A stretch of DNA of 34,306 bases from Nocardioides sp. (GTDB lineage: Bacteria > Actinomycetota > Actinomycetes > Propionibacteriales > Nocardioidaceae): positions 1-34,306 of the forward strand of contig JAOPYB010000491.1 of assembly GCA_025964835.1 (NCBI GenBank), written 5' to 3'. The notes under the pieces were generated by a model. It made no database searches. It worked only from the letters and a program-made list of their open reading frames with translations, and had not been told where the DNA came from. Below, piece after piece: positions 8,356 to 17,609 of the stretch (position 1 is its first letter; every line of letters starts with the position of its first letter). Made by a program: the position numbers and the translations under genes.

Positions 8356-8877
8356 CCGCTCATCGCGCGCCGGCGTCGTCGGACCCGGCCACTGGTTCCG
8401 GTGCCGCTCGACGAGATCGCTCATCCCGTCATCACCAGCGCCCTATTGCTGCCAGAAGAGCGAGACGCCCGGCGGGGCCGAGTGCGTGGTGCTTTCTGAC
8501 CGCGTCTGGTTCAAGGTCAGGACACCTGACCACCGGGCGGCCGCTACCGAACTTCGTCCAGATGAGGTTCCGAACTGGACCCCACCGAGCCGGGGCTTGG
8601 TGGACCCGGCGGTAAACCTCAGCTGCCGGAAGACCCGCCCGTTCATGGCCGACTCGCCGCATGCGGCCAGCGGAGTTCCCAACTGCTCCGCGTGAACCGT
8701 GCCGACCGGCATCTGAGCGTCTGGGCCCGGGTTCGAACGAGCGTGGCGAGCTACGACCACCCATACGGGGGGTTGCTGCATCATCGTTCTCCCTCTGGCG
8801 CGCCGACTCACGCGGAGTTGGCGAATCGCCGTTGCGTGGCCGTCACCAAATGTTGGGGCGCACATCACAATCTGATA

Positions 8878-8893
8878 TTGACATCGAAGTCGG
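8878..8893 (+). promoter_or_regulatory. Operator-like site 1 (TTGACATCGAAGTCGG) upstream of transporter operon
   Basis: Matches shared motif GATNTTGACATC...GTC; right arm imperfect. Confidence 0.65.
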
Positions 8894-8970
8894 ATTTGTG
8901 CCAAGGTGCGGCGTCCCCAGATGTGGCGGAGGACACAACTCGGGCCCACACCCACGCGAAAGGCAACAAG

Positions 8971-10050
8971 ATGCGCAAGTTCGGACTCGGCCAGAAGCAG
9001 GTCCTGTTCATCGCCGCAGCAGTGCTCGCCGGCGCCTCACTCTCGGCCTGCACCAGCAGTGCCGACGAGAAGAACAAGGACAGCTCCTCCAGCGACAAGA
9101 GCAGCAGCAGCGCCGACACCGGTGCGGCTGCCGACGTCAACGACCTCACGGTCGGGCTCATCTCGCACAACATCGCGTCCCCGGGCATCAAGCTCTACCG
9201 GGACACGTTCACCAAGCTGGCCGAGGATCGTGGGTGGACCGTCAAGAGCGTCGACACGGCCGGCGACGTGGTCGCCGCGGTCAACCAGACCAAGCAGTGG
9301 GTTGACGAGGGCGTCGACGTCATCGTCAACGACACCGTGCCGAACGACCTGATGTCAGACGGCATCGCTGCCGCCGGGGACGCCGGCATTCCGTGGTTCT
9401 CCGTCTCCGCCGGTGGCGGCGTCGACGGCGTGACCAACGAGGCCGAGGCCAACGAGTACGCCAGCGGCTCCCAGCTCGGTCTCGCCATGGTCGACAAGAT
9501 GGGTGGCAAGGGCAACATCCTGCGGCTCACCTGGAGCGGCCTGCAGTCGATTCGCGAGCGCGCCGCGGCGCTGGACGCGATCGTCGCGACTCGTCCTGAC
9601 GTCAAGATCGTCGACACGATCGAGCTCAAGGTGCCCGGCTGGGCCGACGACGCGTACAAGCAGGTCACCAACTACCTCCAGACGCACGACGACGTCGACG
9701 CGATCTGGATGCCGTGGGACGACTTCGCAGTCGACGTGAGCCGAGCGGTCAAGGAGTCCGGTCAGGACAACATCTTCATCGGCGGGTTCGACCTCGACGA
9801 CTCGGCTGCCGACGCGCTGCGCTCCGGTGGCGCCTTCCAGATGACGAACGCCTTGAACATCCCGGCGATGGCCTCGCTCCAGGTGGACCTCATCGCCCAG
9901 CAGGTCTCCGGAACCGACGTGCCCGCGATCTCCTACGTGCCGAACTGCCTGGCGACGCCGGACAACATCCCGGCACAGGGTGGACGCGACTCCGCGGCGT
10001 TCTGGACCGCCTGCTACGAAGCGCCCCTCAAGCTGGTCGCAGGCAGCTGA
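8971..10050 (+). CDS. Sugar-type ABC transporter substrate-binding lipoprotein
   Basis: MRKFGLGQKQVLFIAAAVLAGASLSACTSS lipobox; periplasmic-binding-protein-like LTVGLISHNIASPGIKLYRDTFTKLAEDRGWTVKSVDTAGD. Start reassigned from 8692. Confidence 0.88.
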   Translation: MRKFGLGQKQVLFIAAAVLAGASLSACTSSADEKNKDSSSSDKSSSSADTGAAADVNDLTVGLISHNIASPGIKLYRDTFTKLAEDRGWTVKSVDTAGDVVAAVNQTKQWVDEGVDVIVNDTVPNDLMSDGIAAAGDAGIPWFSVSAGGGVDGVTNEAEANEYASGSQLGLAMVDKMGGKGNILRLTWSGLQSIRERAAALDAIVATRPDVKIVDTIELKVPGWADDAYKQVTNYLQTHDDVDAIWMPWDDFAVDVSRAVKESGQDNIFIGGFDLDDSAADALRSGGAFQMTNALNIPAMASLQVDLIAQQVSGTDVPAISYVPNCLATPDNIPAQGGRDSAAFWTACYEAPLKLVAGS

Positions 10051-10099
10051 CCGAACGCCGCAGCAAGCACGCGAGCCCTGGGTAGGAGATGACGAGGCC

Positions 10100-11683
10100 A
10101 TGACGGAGATGTCGACGGTGAGTAGCACGAACGCACTCGCGCCGGTGCTGGACGTCAGGGACCTGGTCAAGGACTACCCAGGGCAGCGTGCGTTGGACGG
10201 CGCCAGCTTCGAGGTGCTCCCGGGAGAGATCCACGGGCTCCTCGGGGAGAACGGCGCGGGCAAGTCCACGTTGATCAAGTGCGTTGCCGGCGCGATCCGG
10301 CCGACGAGCGGAGAGATCCGCGTCGGCGGTGAGGTCGTGACGCCTCGGTCCGCGAAGGATGCCCACGACCTCGGCATCAGCATCATCCACCAGCAGTCGA
10401 ACCTCGTCGACACGCTGTCGATCGCCGACAACCTCGCCATCGGCGCCGGCGCCGGTCTGCTGATCCGCCCGCGAGCCGAGCGGCGGCAGGTGCGCGAGGT
10501 CCTGGACGGGGTAGGCCTGGACCTCGACCCGCGCACCCTGGTGTCGAGCCTGCGCCCGCACGAGAGCGCCATGGTCTCGGTGGCCAAGGCGCTGCACGCC
10601 CAGGCCCGTTTGATCATCCTCGACGAGCCCACCACGGCCCTGGCGGCCGAGGAGACCGACGTGCTGTTCGGTCAGATCCGAGCTCTGGCAGCCAAGGGCG
10701 TGGCCTTCGTCTACGTCTCGCACCGCCTCGGTGAGGTGTTCCGCCTGGTCGACCGAGTCACCGTGCTGCGCTCCGGTCGTCGGATCGGGACCTGGGAGCA
10801 ACCGGCCCAGCACCAGACCGCGATCATGGACGCGATCGTCGGCGACAAGGTGCCCCAGCGACCCGAGACCTCGTCGGGTCCTGACCGCGGCAATGTCGTC
10901 CTCGATGTCAAGGCGCTCGCCGTCGACCCCTGCGAGTCCGTGACCTTCGAGGTTCATGAGCACGAGGTGGTCGGGCTTGCGGGACTCACCGGTTCAGGCG
11001 CCGAAGAGGTGGCCACCGTGCTGTCCGGGGCGAGCAGCTCGCGCGGAGGGTCGATCGCGGTCCGCGGCAAGCAGACCCGCCTCAGCTCCCCGCGCCGCTC
11101 GATCGGCGCCGGCATCGCGACGATCCCCAAGGACCGCCACCGGGAGGCGCTGCTGCCGGGATTCTCGATCCTCGAGAACGCGAGCCTGGCCTCCTCCGGC
11201 CGCTTCCTGACCGACCCGGTGACGCGCACCGTTCGTGGCAGGCGGGAGCGGAAGTCCGTCGTAGCGGCCATGGAGTCCCTGCGTGTCAAGGCGACGGGTC
11301 CTCAGCAGAACGTCTCCACCCTCAGCGGCGGCAACCAGCAGAAGGTCGTCATCGCGCGCTGGCTGCTGGAGCACTTCTCCACCTACGTCTTCATCGACCC
11401 CTGTGCGGGCGTCGACATCGGCGCCAAGGCCGAGATCTACAACATCATCCGACAACGCGCCCGTCACGGCGCGGCCGTCGTCTTCACGTCCTCGGAGCCC
11501 GAGGAGTACCAGCGGGTCTGCGACCGGGTGCTGGTGTTCCACCAGGGCCGGATCGTCGCCGACCTCACCGGTGCCGACATCGCCGAGGCCACGATCGTCC
11601 GCTACTCCCTCGACCCACCGGTCGAGGCCGCCAGTCCCCGACCCGCCACGCCGGCCCCGGAACAGAAGGAAGTCGTCTCATGA
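10100..11683 (+). CDS. Sugar-type ABC transporter ATP-binding protein (tandem ABC domains, RbsA/MglA-like)
   Basis: Walker A GLLGENGAGKSTLIK; LIILDEPTTAL; second domain LSGGNQQKVVIARWL. Confidence 0.92.
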   Translation: MTEMSTVSSTNALAPVLDVRDLVKDYPGQRALDGASFEVLPGEIHGLLGENGAGKSTLIKCVAGAIRPTSGEIRVGGEVVTPRSAKDAHDLGISIIHQQSNLVDTLSIADNLAIGAGAGLLIRPRAERRQVREVLDGVGLDLDPRTLVSSLRPHESAMVSVAKALHAQARLIILDEPTTALAAEETDVLFGQIRALAAKGVAFVYVSHRLGEVFRLVDRVTVLRSGRRIGTWEQPAQHQTAIMDAIVGDKVPQRPETSSGPDRGNVVLDVKALAVDPCESVTFEVHEHEVVGLAGLTGSGAEEVATVLSGASSSRGGSIAVRGKQTRLSSPRRSIGAGIATIPKDRHREALLPGFSILENASLASSGRFLTDPVTRTVRGRRERKSVVAAMESLRVKATGPQQNVSTLSGGNQQKVVIARWLLEHFSTYVFIDPCAGVDIGAKAEIYNIIRQRARHGAAVVFTSSEPEEYQRVCDRVLVFHQGRIVADLTGADIAEATIVRYSLDPPVEAASPRPATPAPEQKEVVS

Positions 11684-12678
11684 CTGCAACGGTCGCCGAG
11701 GTGCGCAAGCCGGCCCGGTTCGACTTCGTCGGCCTCCTCAGCAGATGGGGCACGATCGCCAGCCTGGTCCTGCTCGTCATCGTGTTCACCATCCGCGAGG
11801 ACTCGGCGTTCGCGAACAGCCGAAACTTCATCAACATCCTCAACCAGGTGTCGATCCTCGCGATCCTCGCAGCCGGTCTGACCGTGTGCCTGACCATGGG
11901 CCTATTCGACCTGAGCATCGGCTCCGTCGCGACGCTCGGCGGCTACCTCGCCCTGCGCTGGGGTGCAGAGGGCGCCTTCGGCCTCGGGGCGTACGGCGTC
12001 CTTCTCCTCGTGCTGCTCCTGGCGGTCGCGATCGGTGTCGTCAACGGGCTGGTGGTCAGCTATCTCGGCGTGTCGGCGTTCATCGCCACACTCGCGACCG
12101 CGTCCATCCTCGACGGCATCGCGCTCGGCTACTCGGACACCGCGACCGTGCAGGTCGGCATCCCGTTCCGGATCCTCGACCTTGGTCAGGCGAAGTTCGG
12201 TCCGGTCCCGGCACCGGTCGTGATCATGCTCGTCGTGATGGCCGTGCTCTGGTTCTTCCTCGAGCGCACCCAGATGGGCCGCCACATGTACGCGATCGGG
12301 GGCAACCCGGAGGCGGCGCGGCTCGCCGGCGTACGAGTGAAGTACTACGCGCTGCTCGCCCTGGCGATCTCCGCGGTCTGCGCAGCGCTCGGCGGGACCG
12401 TGGCGGACGCGATCATCGGTGCCGGACGCCCGTACGGCGTTGGGTCGGTCTACCTCCTCGACGCCTTCGCCGCCGCCTTCATCGGTGCCGCGACGCTGCG
12501 CCCGGGACGGTTCCACATCCTCGGCACCCTCGTCGGCGTGCTCCTGCTGGGCGTCATCAACAACGGACTCTCGATCATGGGCGCCGCGACCTACTGGCAG
12601 CTGATCGTGAAGGGCGCAATCCTGATCATCGCCGTCTTCCTCTCCGGAACCGTCTCTCTCCGGCGACAGGGGGCGTGA
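11680..12678 (+). CDS. Sugar-type ABC transporter permease (RbsC-like)
   Basis: Hydrophobic multi-TM; ILAAGLTVCLTMGLFDLSIGSVATLGGYLAL; YAIGGNPEAARLAGVRV. ATGA overlap with ATPase. Confidence 0.92.
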   Translation: MTATVAEVRKPARFDFVGLLSRWGTIASLVLLVIVFTIREDSAFANSRNFINILNQVSILAILAAGLTVCLTMGLFDLSIGSVATLGGYLALRWGAEGAFGLGAYGVLLLVLLLAVAIGVVNGLVVSYLGVSAFIATLATASILDGIALGYSDTATVQVGIPFRILDLGQAKFGPVPAPVVIMLVVMAVLWFFLERTQMGRHMYAIGGNPEAARLAGVRVKYYALLALAISAVCAALGGTVADAIIGAGRPYGVGSVYLLDAFAAAFIGAATLRPGRFHILGTLVGVLLLGVINNGLSIMGAATYWQLIVKGAILIIAVFLSGTVSLRRQGA

Positions 12679-13355
12679 CGGGGGTGTCGCTTGACTCCGC
12701 CGTTCGATCCCGGCTCGACCTCACGCCTGCACTGTCGCTGCGTGCCGACCGTGATGTGGTCGAGCTCCTCAGCGCCTCCTGTCACGCCTGTGTGCCGTGC
12801 CGCCGCGGGCTGCCCGACCACTGCACGTCCCCGGCCGCGGCGACGCGCGTCGTGGCCTGGGAGTCGGTCGGTGCCGCCGCACCCTCGTTGGCGGCGTGGG
12901 GGGCGATGCTGGCCGCCGTCGACCAGCTGGCCCACTCAGGTGGGGCCGCCCCGCGGGTCGGGCTGGTCGGTCGCGGCGACGCCCTCGCCCTGATGCGCGA
13001 CTGTCTGGCGTCCGGCGGCATCCTCGCGCTCGTCGCAGAGCCCGACGGCGACCTGGACCAGGCGGAGGTGCGCCGTCTGTCGTCGCTCCTCCGCGAGGGA
13101 GGTCACGGCACGGCCGGGCCTCCGGACGTCGTGGTCGCGGTCGACGGTGACCTGGGCCTGGCGTCGCGGCTCGTGCGACGGGGCGGTGTGCTCGCCGCAC
13201 CCGTCACGGTCACCTCCCCGGTGGAGATGACGGCCCTGGTGCAGCGCGAGCTCACCGTCGTACCCACCCGTGACATGGCCGGCACCGCTGCCGGATCTCC
13301 CTGCCTGCGCACCGTCGGTGCGTGGACCCGTCGAGAGGAGCCCGTCCGTGGCTGA
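12675..13355 (+). CDS. Truncated medium-chain dehydrogenase-like protein (structural-Zn lobe and degenerate nucleotide-binding region only)
   Basis: CHACVPCRRGLPDHC has C-x2-C-x2-C-x7-C spacing; VGLVGRGDALALMRDCLASGGILALVAE. GTGA overlap with permease stop. Confidence 0.65.
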   Translation: MTGVSLDSAVRSRLDLTPALSLRADRDVVELLSASCHACVPCRRGLPDHCTSPAAATRVVAWESVGAAAPSLAAWGAMLAAVDQLAHSGGAAPRVGLVGRGDALALMRDCLASGGILALVAEPDGDLDQAEVRRLSSLLREGGHGTAGPPDVVVAVDGDLGLASRLVRRGGVLAAPVTVTSPVEMTALVQRELTVVPTRDMAGTAAGSPCLRTVGAWTRREEPVRG

Positions 13356-14187
13356 GCAGCACCCACGACCCGTGGCCCTGGTGACCGGCGCGGGGCGACG
13401 CACCGGCATCGGTCGCTCCATCGCCGAGCGGCTCCTGCGCGACGGGTACGCCGTGGCGATCAGTGACATCGGCGAGCGGTTCGCCGAGAAACCCGACTAC
13501 GAGGCAGTCGAGATGTCCGAGCTGGACGCCACGGTGGCAGAACTCGCCGTGCTCGGTGAGGTGCTCGCGGTCCGGTGCGACGTGCGCGACGAGGTCCAGG
13601 TCGACGCGATGGCCGCTCAGGTCGTCGAGCACTTCGGCCGGCTCGACGTGCTGGTCAACAACGCCGGTGTCGGCGGTGGGCTCGGCGAGGTCGTCGACAT
13701 GGCCCTCGCCGACTGGCAGCTCAACATCGACGTGATGGCCACGGGCGTCTTCCTGTGCTCGCGCGCGGTCGCCAGGCACCTGGTCGACCGGGGCGAGGGC
13801 GGCCGGATCATCACGATCGCGTCCCAGGCGGGCAAGAGCGGCATGCCGCTCCTGGGCGCCTACTCCGCGGCGAAGTTCGCCGCGATCGGGCTGACCCAGG
13901 CGATGGCCCACGAGCTCGGCCCGCACGGCGTCACCGTCAACGCCATCTGTCCGGGCACCATCGACACCCCGATGCTCGAGTTCGATGGCGGGCTGATGGA
14001 CGTGTACTCCCGGCGGTTCAACATGGAGAAGGACCAGTATCGGCGCCGCGTGACGCGCACCATCCCGCTGGGCCGATTCGGTCAGCCGGCGGACATCGCC
14101 GGGTGCGTGAGCTGGTTGGCGTCCGACGATGCGTCGTTCGTGACCGGCGAGGCCGTCAACGTCACCGGCGGGCAGGAGATGCACTGA
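13348..14187 (+). CDS. SDR family oxidoreductase
   Basis: VTGAGRRTGIGRSIAE; VLVNNAGVGGG; YSAAKFA; GTG start overlapping the upstream stop. Confidence 0.9.
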   Translation: MAEQHPRPVALVTGAGRRTGIGRSIAERLLRDGYAVAISDIGERFAEKPDYEAVEMSELDATVAELAVLGEVLAVRCDVRDEVQVDAMAAQVVEHFGRLDVLVNNAGVGGGLGEVVDMALADWQLNIDVMATGVFLCSRAVARHLVDRGEGGRIITIASQAGKSGMPLLGAYSAAKFAAIGLTQAMAHELGPHGVTVNAICPGTIDTPMLEFDGGLMDVYSRRFNMEKDQYRRRVTRTIPLGRFGQPADIAGCVSWLASDDASFVTGEAVNVTGGQEMH

Positions 14188-15170
14188 TGCCCCGGTTCGC
14201 GGTGTTCGAGGCCCCCGGTACGGTCGCGGTCGTCGAGCGGGCGACTCACGAGCTCGGCCCCCTGGATGCGCTGATCGACGTCGAGGCGTGCGGCATCTGT
14301 GGCTCCGACGTCGCGAGCTACCGCAGCGGCGTGTACGTCGCTCCGGGTCAGGTCATGGGCCACGAGTTCGTCGGCCGTGTCGTGGAGACCGGCTCGCAGG
14401 CCCGGGTCTCCGTCGGTGCCCGACTGGTCGTGCGCCCGATGCGTTCATGCACACGGTGCTGGTACTGCCGCGGGGGCGACATCCATCTCTGCTCGGGCAC
14501 TGCCGAGCTCAGCCTGTCGTACGGGCTGCCCGGGGGGTACGCCCAGCGGGTCTACCTGCCGTCGCCGACCCCGGGGGTCGACGTGTTCCCGCTGGCCCCG
14601 GAGACCGACGCGCTCGACGCGCTCTGGACCGAGCCGTTGGCGGTGGCGCTCCACGCCGTCGGCCTCGCCGGGCCGGTCGCCGGCCGTCGGGTCCTGGTCG
14701 TCGGTGCAGGGTCGGTGGGGCTGTGCCTGTTGACGGCCGCGCGGGTGTCGGGCGCCACGACGTACGTGGTGGAGCCACGCGAGGTCCGGCGCGAGCTGGC
14801 CCGGTCGCTCGGTGCCGACCACGTCCTGGCGGATGCCCGCGACGTCCCGTCGGGCGTCATCGACGTCGTCCTCGACTCCTCGGGCGTGCCGGAGGCCCTT
14901 GCCGCTGCCGTCCGCACGACCGAGCCCGGTGCCGTGCTCGTCCTCGTCGGCGTGACGCACCGTGCCCTCGATCTGCCGGCCGACCGGCTGGTGCGAGGCT
15001 CGTTCGGCTACCAGGCCGACGACTTCGCCGCGGCCGCTGTCCTCGTGGAGGGCGGCCGGGCCTCGCTTCGCGGGGCCGTGACCCACGAGTTCGATCTGAG
15101 CTCCTTCGACGACGCCATGGCTGTGGCGTCGTCAGATCCCAAGGCCGGAAAGGTAGTCATCAGACCATGA
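14187..15170 (+). CDS. Zinc-dependent alcohol dehydrogenase (MDR family)
   Basis: ACGICGSDV; MGHEFVGRVVETG; CTRCWYCRGGDIHLC; VLVVGAGSVGLC. Confidence 0.9.
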   Translation: MPRFAVFEAPGTVAVVERATHELGPLDALIDVEACGICGSDVASYRSGVYVAPGQVMGHEFVGRVVETGSQARVSVGARLVVRPMRSCTRCWYCRGGDIHLCSGTAELSLSYGLPGGYAQRVYLPSPTPGVDVFPLAPETDALDALWTEPLAVALHAVGLAGPVAGRRVLVVGAGSVGLCLLTAARVSGATTYVVEPREVRRELARSLGADHVLADARDVPSGVIDVVLDSSGVPEALAAAVRTTEPGAVLVLVGVTHRALDLPADRLVRGSFGYQADDFAAAAVLVEGGRASLRGAVTHEFDLSSFDDAMAVASSDPKAGKVVIRP

Positions 15171-16150
15171 CGACGATGAGCCCCGACGCAGGGCTGACGA
15201 AACAGCGGGAGACGCTGCTGCGTCTCTACCGCGAGACCGCGCGTGGACGCGCGCTGGAAGACGTCGTCAACCAGCTCGCGCAGACCCGCACGTTCCGCGG
15301 GTTCTTCCATCCCGGCCGTGGGCAGGAGGGACTGCAGGCCGCCGTCTGCACCGCTCTCAATGTGGACGACTACCTGCTCTACGCCCACCGGGGGCTCACC
15401 TACCTGACCGCGAAGGGCATGGATCCGGTGAGCATTCTCGGGGACTTCCACGGCCGGCTCGCCGGAAGCACCCGCGGCCTCGGCGCCGGCACGGTCCACT
15501 GCGTCGACCCGGCCCGCGGGATCATGGGTCAGGGCGGCACGCTCGGGAGCTGCTTCCCGCTCTCCGCGGGTCTGGCGCTGGCCAGCAAGACGAAGGGGGA
15601 GGGCAAGGTCGCGGCCGCCTTCTTCGGCGAGGGAGCCTCGGCGCGCGGCACCTTCCTCGAGTCCGGCGTCACCGCCAAGGCCTGGGGCCTGCCGGTCGTC
15701 TGGATCTGCGAGAACAACGGGTGGGCCGTTTCGGCCCGGGTCCAGGACGTCCAGGGCACGGCGGACATTGCGCCGCGTGCGGCAGCCCTCGGGTTTCACA
15801 CCCAGGTGGTCGACGGCCAGGACGTGCTTGCGGTCCACGAGGCCGCCATCGAGGCGATCAGGCAGGCCCGTGGGGGCGTGCCGGCCTTCATCGAGGCGAA
15901 GACGGAACGGATCGAGGGTCACTTCACCGGCGACATGCAGCCCTACCGCGACCGGGATGAGGTGGCCGCCGCGAAGACCCGGGACCCCCTGTTGCTGGCC
16001 GGCCAGCGACTCGTCGAGCTCGGCGAGGACACCGCCGTGCTCGACGACATCCGCGAGCAGGCGCGCGCCGAGATGAACGCCGCCGACGAGGCAGCACGCA
16101 CCTCGCCACTGCCGGACGGCACGCGCATCCACGAGGGGGTCTGGGCATGA
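15167..16150 (+). CDS. Thiamine-diphosphate-dependent dehydrogenase E1 alpha subunit (acetoin/2-oxoacid type)
   Basis: GRGQEGLQAAVCTALNVDDYLLYAHRGLTYLTAKG; FFGEGASARGTFLESGVTAKAWGLPVVWICENNGWAVS. Confidence 0.9.
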   Translation: MTTMSPDAGLTKQRETLLRLYRETARGRALEDVVNQLAQTRTFRGFFHPGRGQEGLQAAVCTALNVDDYLLYAHRGLTYLTAKGMDPVSILGDFHGRLAGSTRGLGAGTVHCVDPARGIMGQGGTLGSCFPLSAGLALASKTKGEGKVAAAFFGEGASARGTFLESGVTAKAWGLPVVWICENNGWAVSARVQDVQGTADIAPRAAALGFHTQVVDGQDVLAVHEAAIEAIRQARGGVPAFIEAKTERIEGHFTGDMQPYRDRDEVAAAKTRDPLLLAGQRLVELGEDTAVLDDIREQARAEMNAADEAARTSPLPDGTRIHEGVWA

Positions 16151-17133
16151 GTGACAAGCCGATCACCTACGCGTGGGCGATCAACCACGCCCTCGACGAG
16201 GAGATGCAGCGCGACCCCGACGTCTTCCTCATGGGACAGGACGTCGGCCGGATGGGCGGCGTCTTCGGTCTCACGCGCGGACTGCACGACAAGTTCGGGG
16301 GCGAGCGAGTGCGCGACGTGTCGATCGTCGAGCACCTCGTCGTCGGCGGTGCCGTGGGAGCCGCGCTCGGCGGGTTGCGCCCGGTCGCCGAGGTCCAGTT
16401 CGCTGACTTCCTGCTACTCGCCGGCGACGAGAGCTTTCACAAGATGGCGAAGTGGCGCTACATGCACGGCGGGATCCTGACGCTTCCGATGGTCGTACGG
16501 GCACCCTGCGGGATCCAGGGCGGCGTCGGCGCGGAGCACTCGCAGTCCCCGGAGGGTCACTACTGGCACACGCCCGGCATCAAGATCGCCGTGCCCTCCA
16601 CCCCGGCGGACGCCAAGGGTCTGCTCAAGTCGGCGATCCGGGACGACAACCCGGTCATCTACTTCGAGAACCGCCGGCTCTACCGCGTCAAGGGCGAGGT
16701 CTCGGCCGACCCGGAGCTGCTGGTGCCGTTCGGGCAGGGCAAGGTACGACGCGTCGGTCGCGATGTCACGATCGTCGCCTGGTCGGCGATGGTGGACGCC
16801 GCCCTGGAGGCGGCCGAGATCCTCGAGCGTGAGGAGATCAGTGTCGAGATCGTGGACCCACGGACTCTCGTGCCGTTCGACATGGAGACGGTGTCCACCT
16901 CGGTCCGCAAGACCTCCCGGCTCCTGGTGCTGCACGAGGCGTCGTTGACGATGGGCCCGGGTGCAGAGATCGCAGCGCGTGCGGCGGACGAACTGTTCGA
17001 GCACCTTGACGCCCCGGTCAAGAGGCTCGCCGGCACGGACAACCCGATCCCGCAGAACATGGCCCTCGAGCAGTTCTGCTACCCCCAGACCGACCAGATC
17101 GTCTCCACGGTTCGCGACCTCGCGAAGTGGTGA
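16147..17133 (+). CDS. 2-oxoacid/acetoin dehydrogenase E1 beta subunit
   Basis: AINHALDEEMQRDPDVFLMGQDVG; GGLRPVAEVQFADFLLLAGDESFHKMAKWRYMHGG; SVEIVDPRTLVPFDMETV. Confidence 0.93.
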   Translation: MSDKPITYAWAINHALDEEMQRDPDVFLMGQDVGRMGGVFGLTRGLHDKFGGERVRDVSIVEHLVVGGAVGAALGGLRPVAEVQFADFLLLAGDESFHKMAKWRYMHGGILTLPMVVRAPCGIQGGVGAEHSQSPEGHYWHTPGIKIAVPSTPADAKGLLKSAIRDDNPVIYFENRRLYRVKGEVSADPELLVPFGQGKVRRVGRDVTIVAWSAMVDAALEAAEILEREEISVEIVDPRTLVPFDMETVSTSVRKTSRLLVLHEASLTMGPGAEIAARAADELFEHLDAPVKRLAGTDNPIPQNMALEQFCYPQTDQIVSTVRDLAKW

Positions 17134-17161
17134 CGGCGTCACAGCGCAAGGAGCAGTCACG

Positions 17162-17533
17162 GTGATCCGTTGGGTCTATCTCATCAAGTACCCCGAGGGT
17201 GTGGCGATCGAGGACGGCGAGCGCTGGTACCTCGGAACGCACACCCAGGAGGCCAAGCAGATGGTCGACTACGGCCTGGTGTCCTACAAGACGTGGAGTC
17301 GGGTCACGGCGCCGATGGGGACCAAGAGTCGCTCGGTCGACTTCCTCAACCAGTGGGTCCGGGTGACGGAGCTGGTCTTCCCGGACTGGGACTCCTACAA
17401 GGCGGCGGTCATCGACGCGCCGATCGAGTACAGCGGAGCGCCGTACGGCGAGAAGGGTTTCGAGTACACCACGGTCTTCCTCGGCGAGGAGCCGGAGTAC
17501 GACCTCCTGAAGGAGATCCCCCAGGTCTCCTGA
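17162..17533 (+). CDS. Small EthD-like / dimeric alpha-beta barrel protein (123 aa)
   Basis: MIRWVYLIKYPEGVAIEDGERWYLGTHTQEAKQMVDYGLVSYKTWSR; similar to the C-terminal half of the 26319-27110 product. Confidence 0.65.
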   Translation: MIRWVYLIKYPEGVAIEDGERWYLGTHTQEAKQMVDYGLVSYKTWSRVTAPMGTKSRSVDFLNQWVRVTELVFPDWDSYKAAVIDAPIEYSGAPYGEKGFEYTTVFLGEEPEYDLLKEIPQVS

Positions 17534-17561
17534 CGCTGCGCTCGGGATGGGCGCCCGACAT

Positions 17562-17603
17562 CACGACGGTCGCCGGACCATCGATCCGGCGGCCGTCGTC
17601 GTG
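17562..17603. terminator. Bidirectional hairpin between convergent genes
   Basis: CACGACGGTCGCCGGA...TCCGGCGGCCGTCGTCGTG between E1/EthD operon and E2 gene. Confidence 0.55.
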
Positions 17604-17609
17604 CAGTGG

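Noticed and set aside
8432-8955. Minus-strand ORFs of 110 and 170 aa upstream of the transporter operon
   Set aside because: They overlap the operator/promoter region and have no recognisable domains; likely spurious in high-GC DNA.
11283-12674. Upstream part of the 690-aa plus-strand ORF (11283-13355)
   Set aside because: Out of frame with ABC ATPase and permease genes; only the portion from 12675 onward is credible coding.
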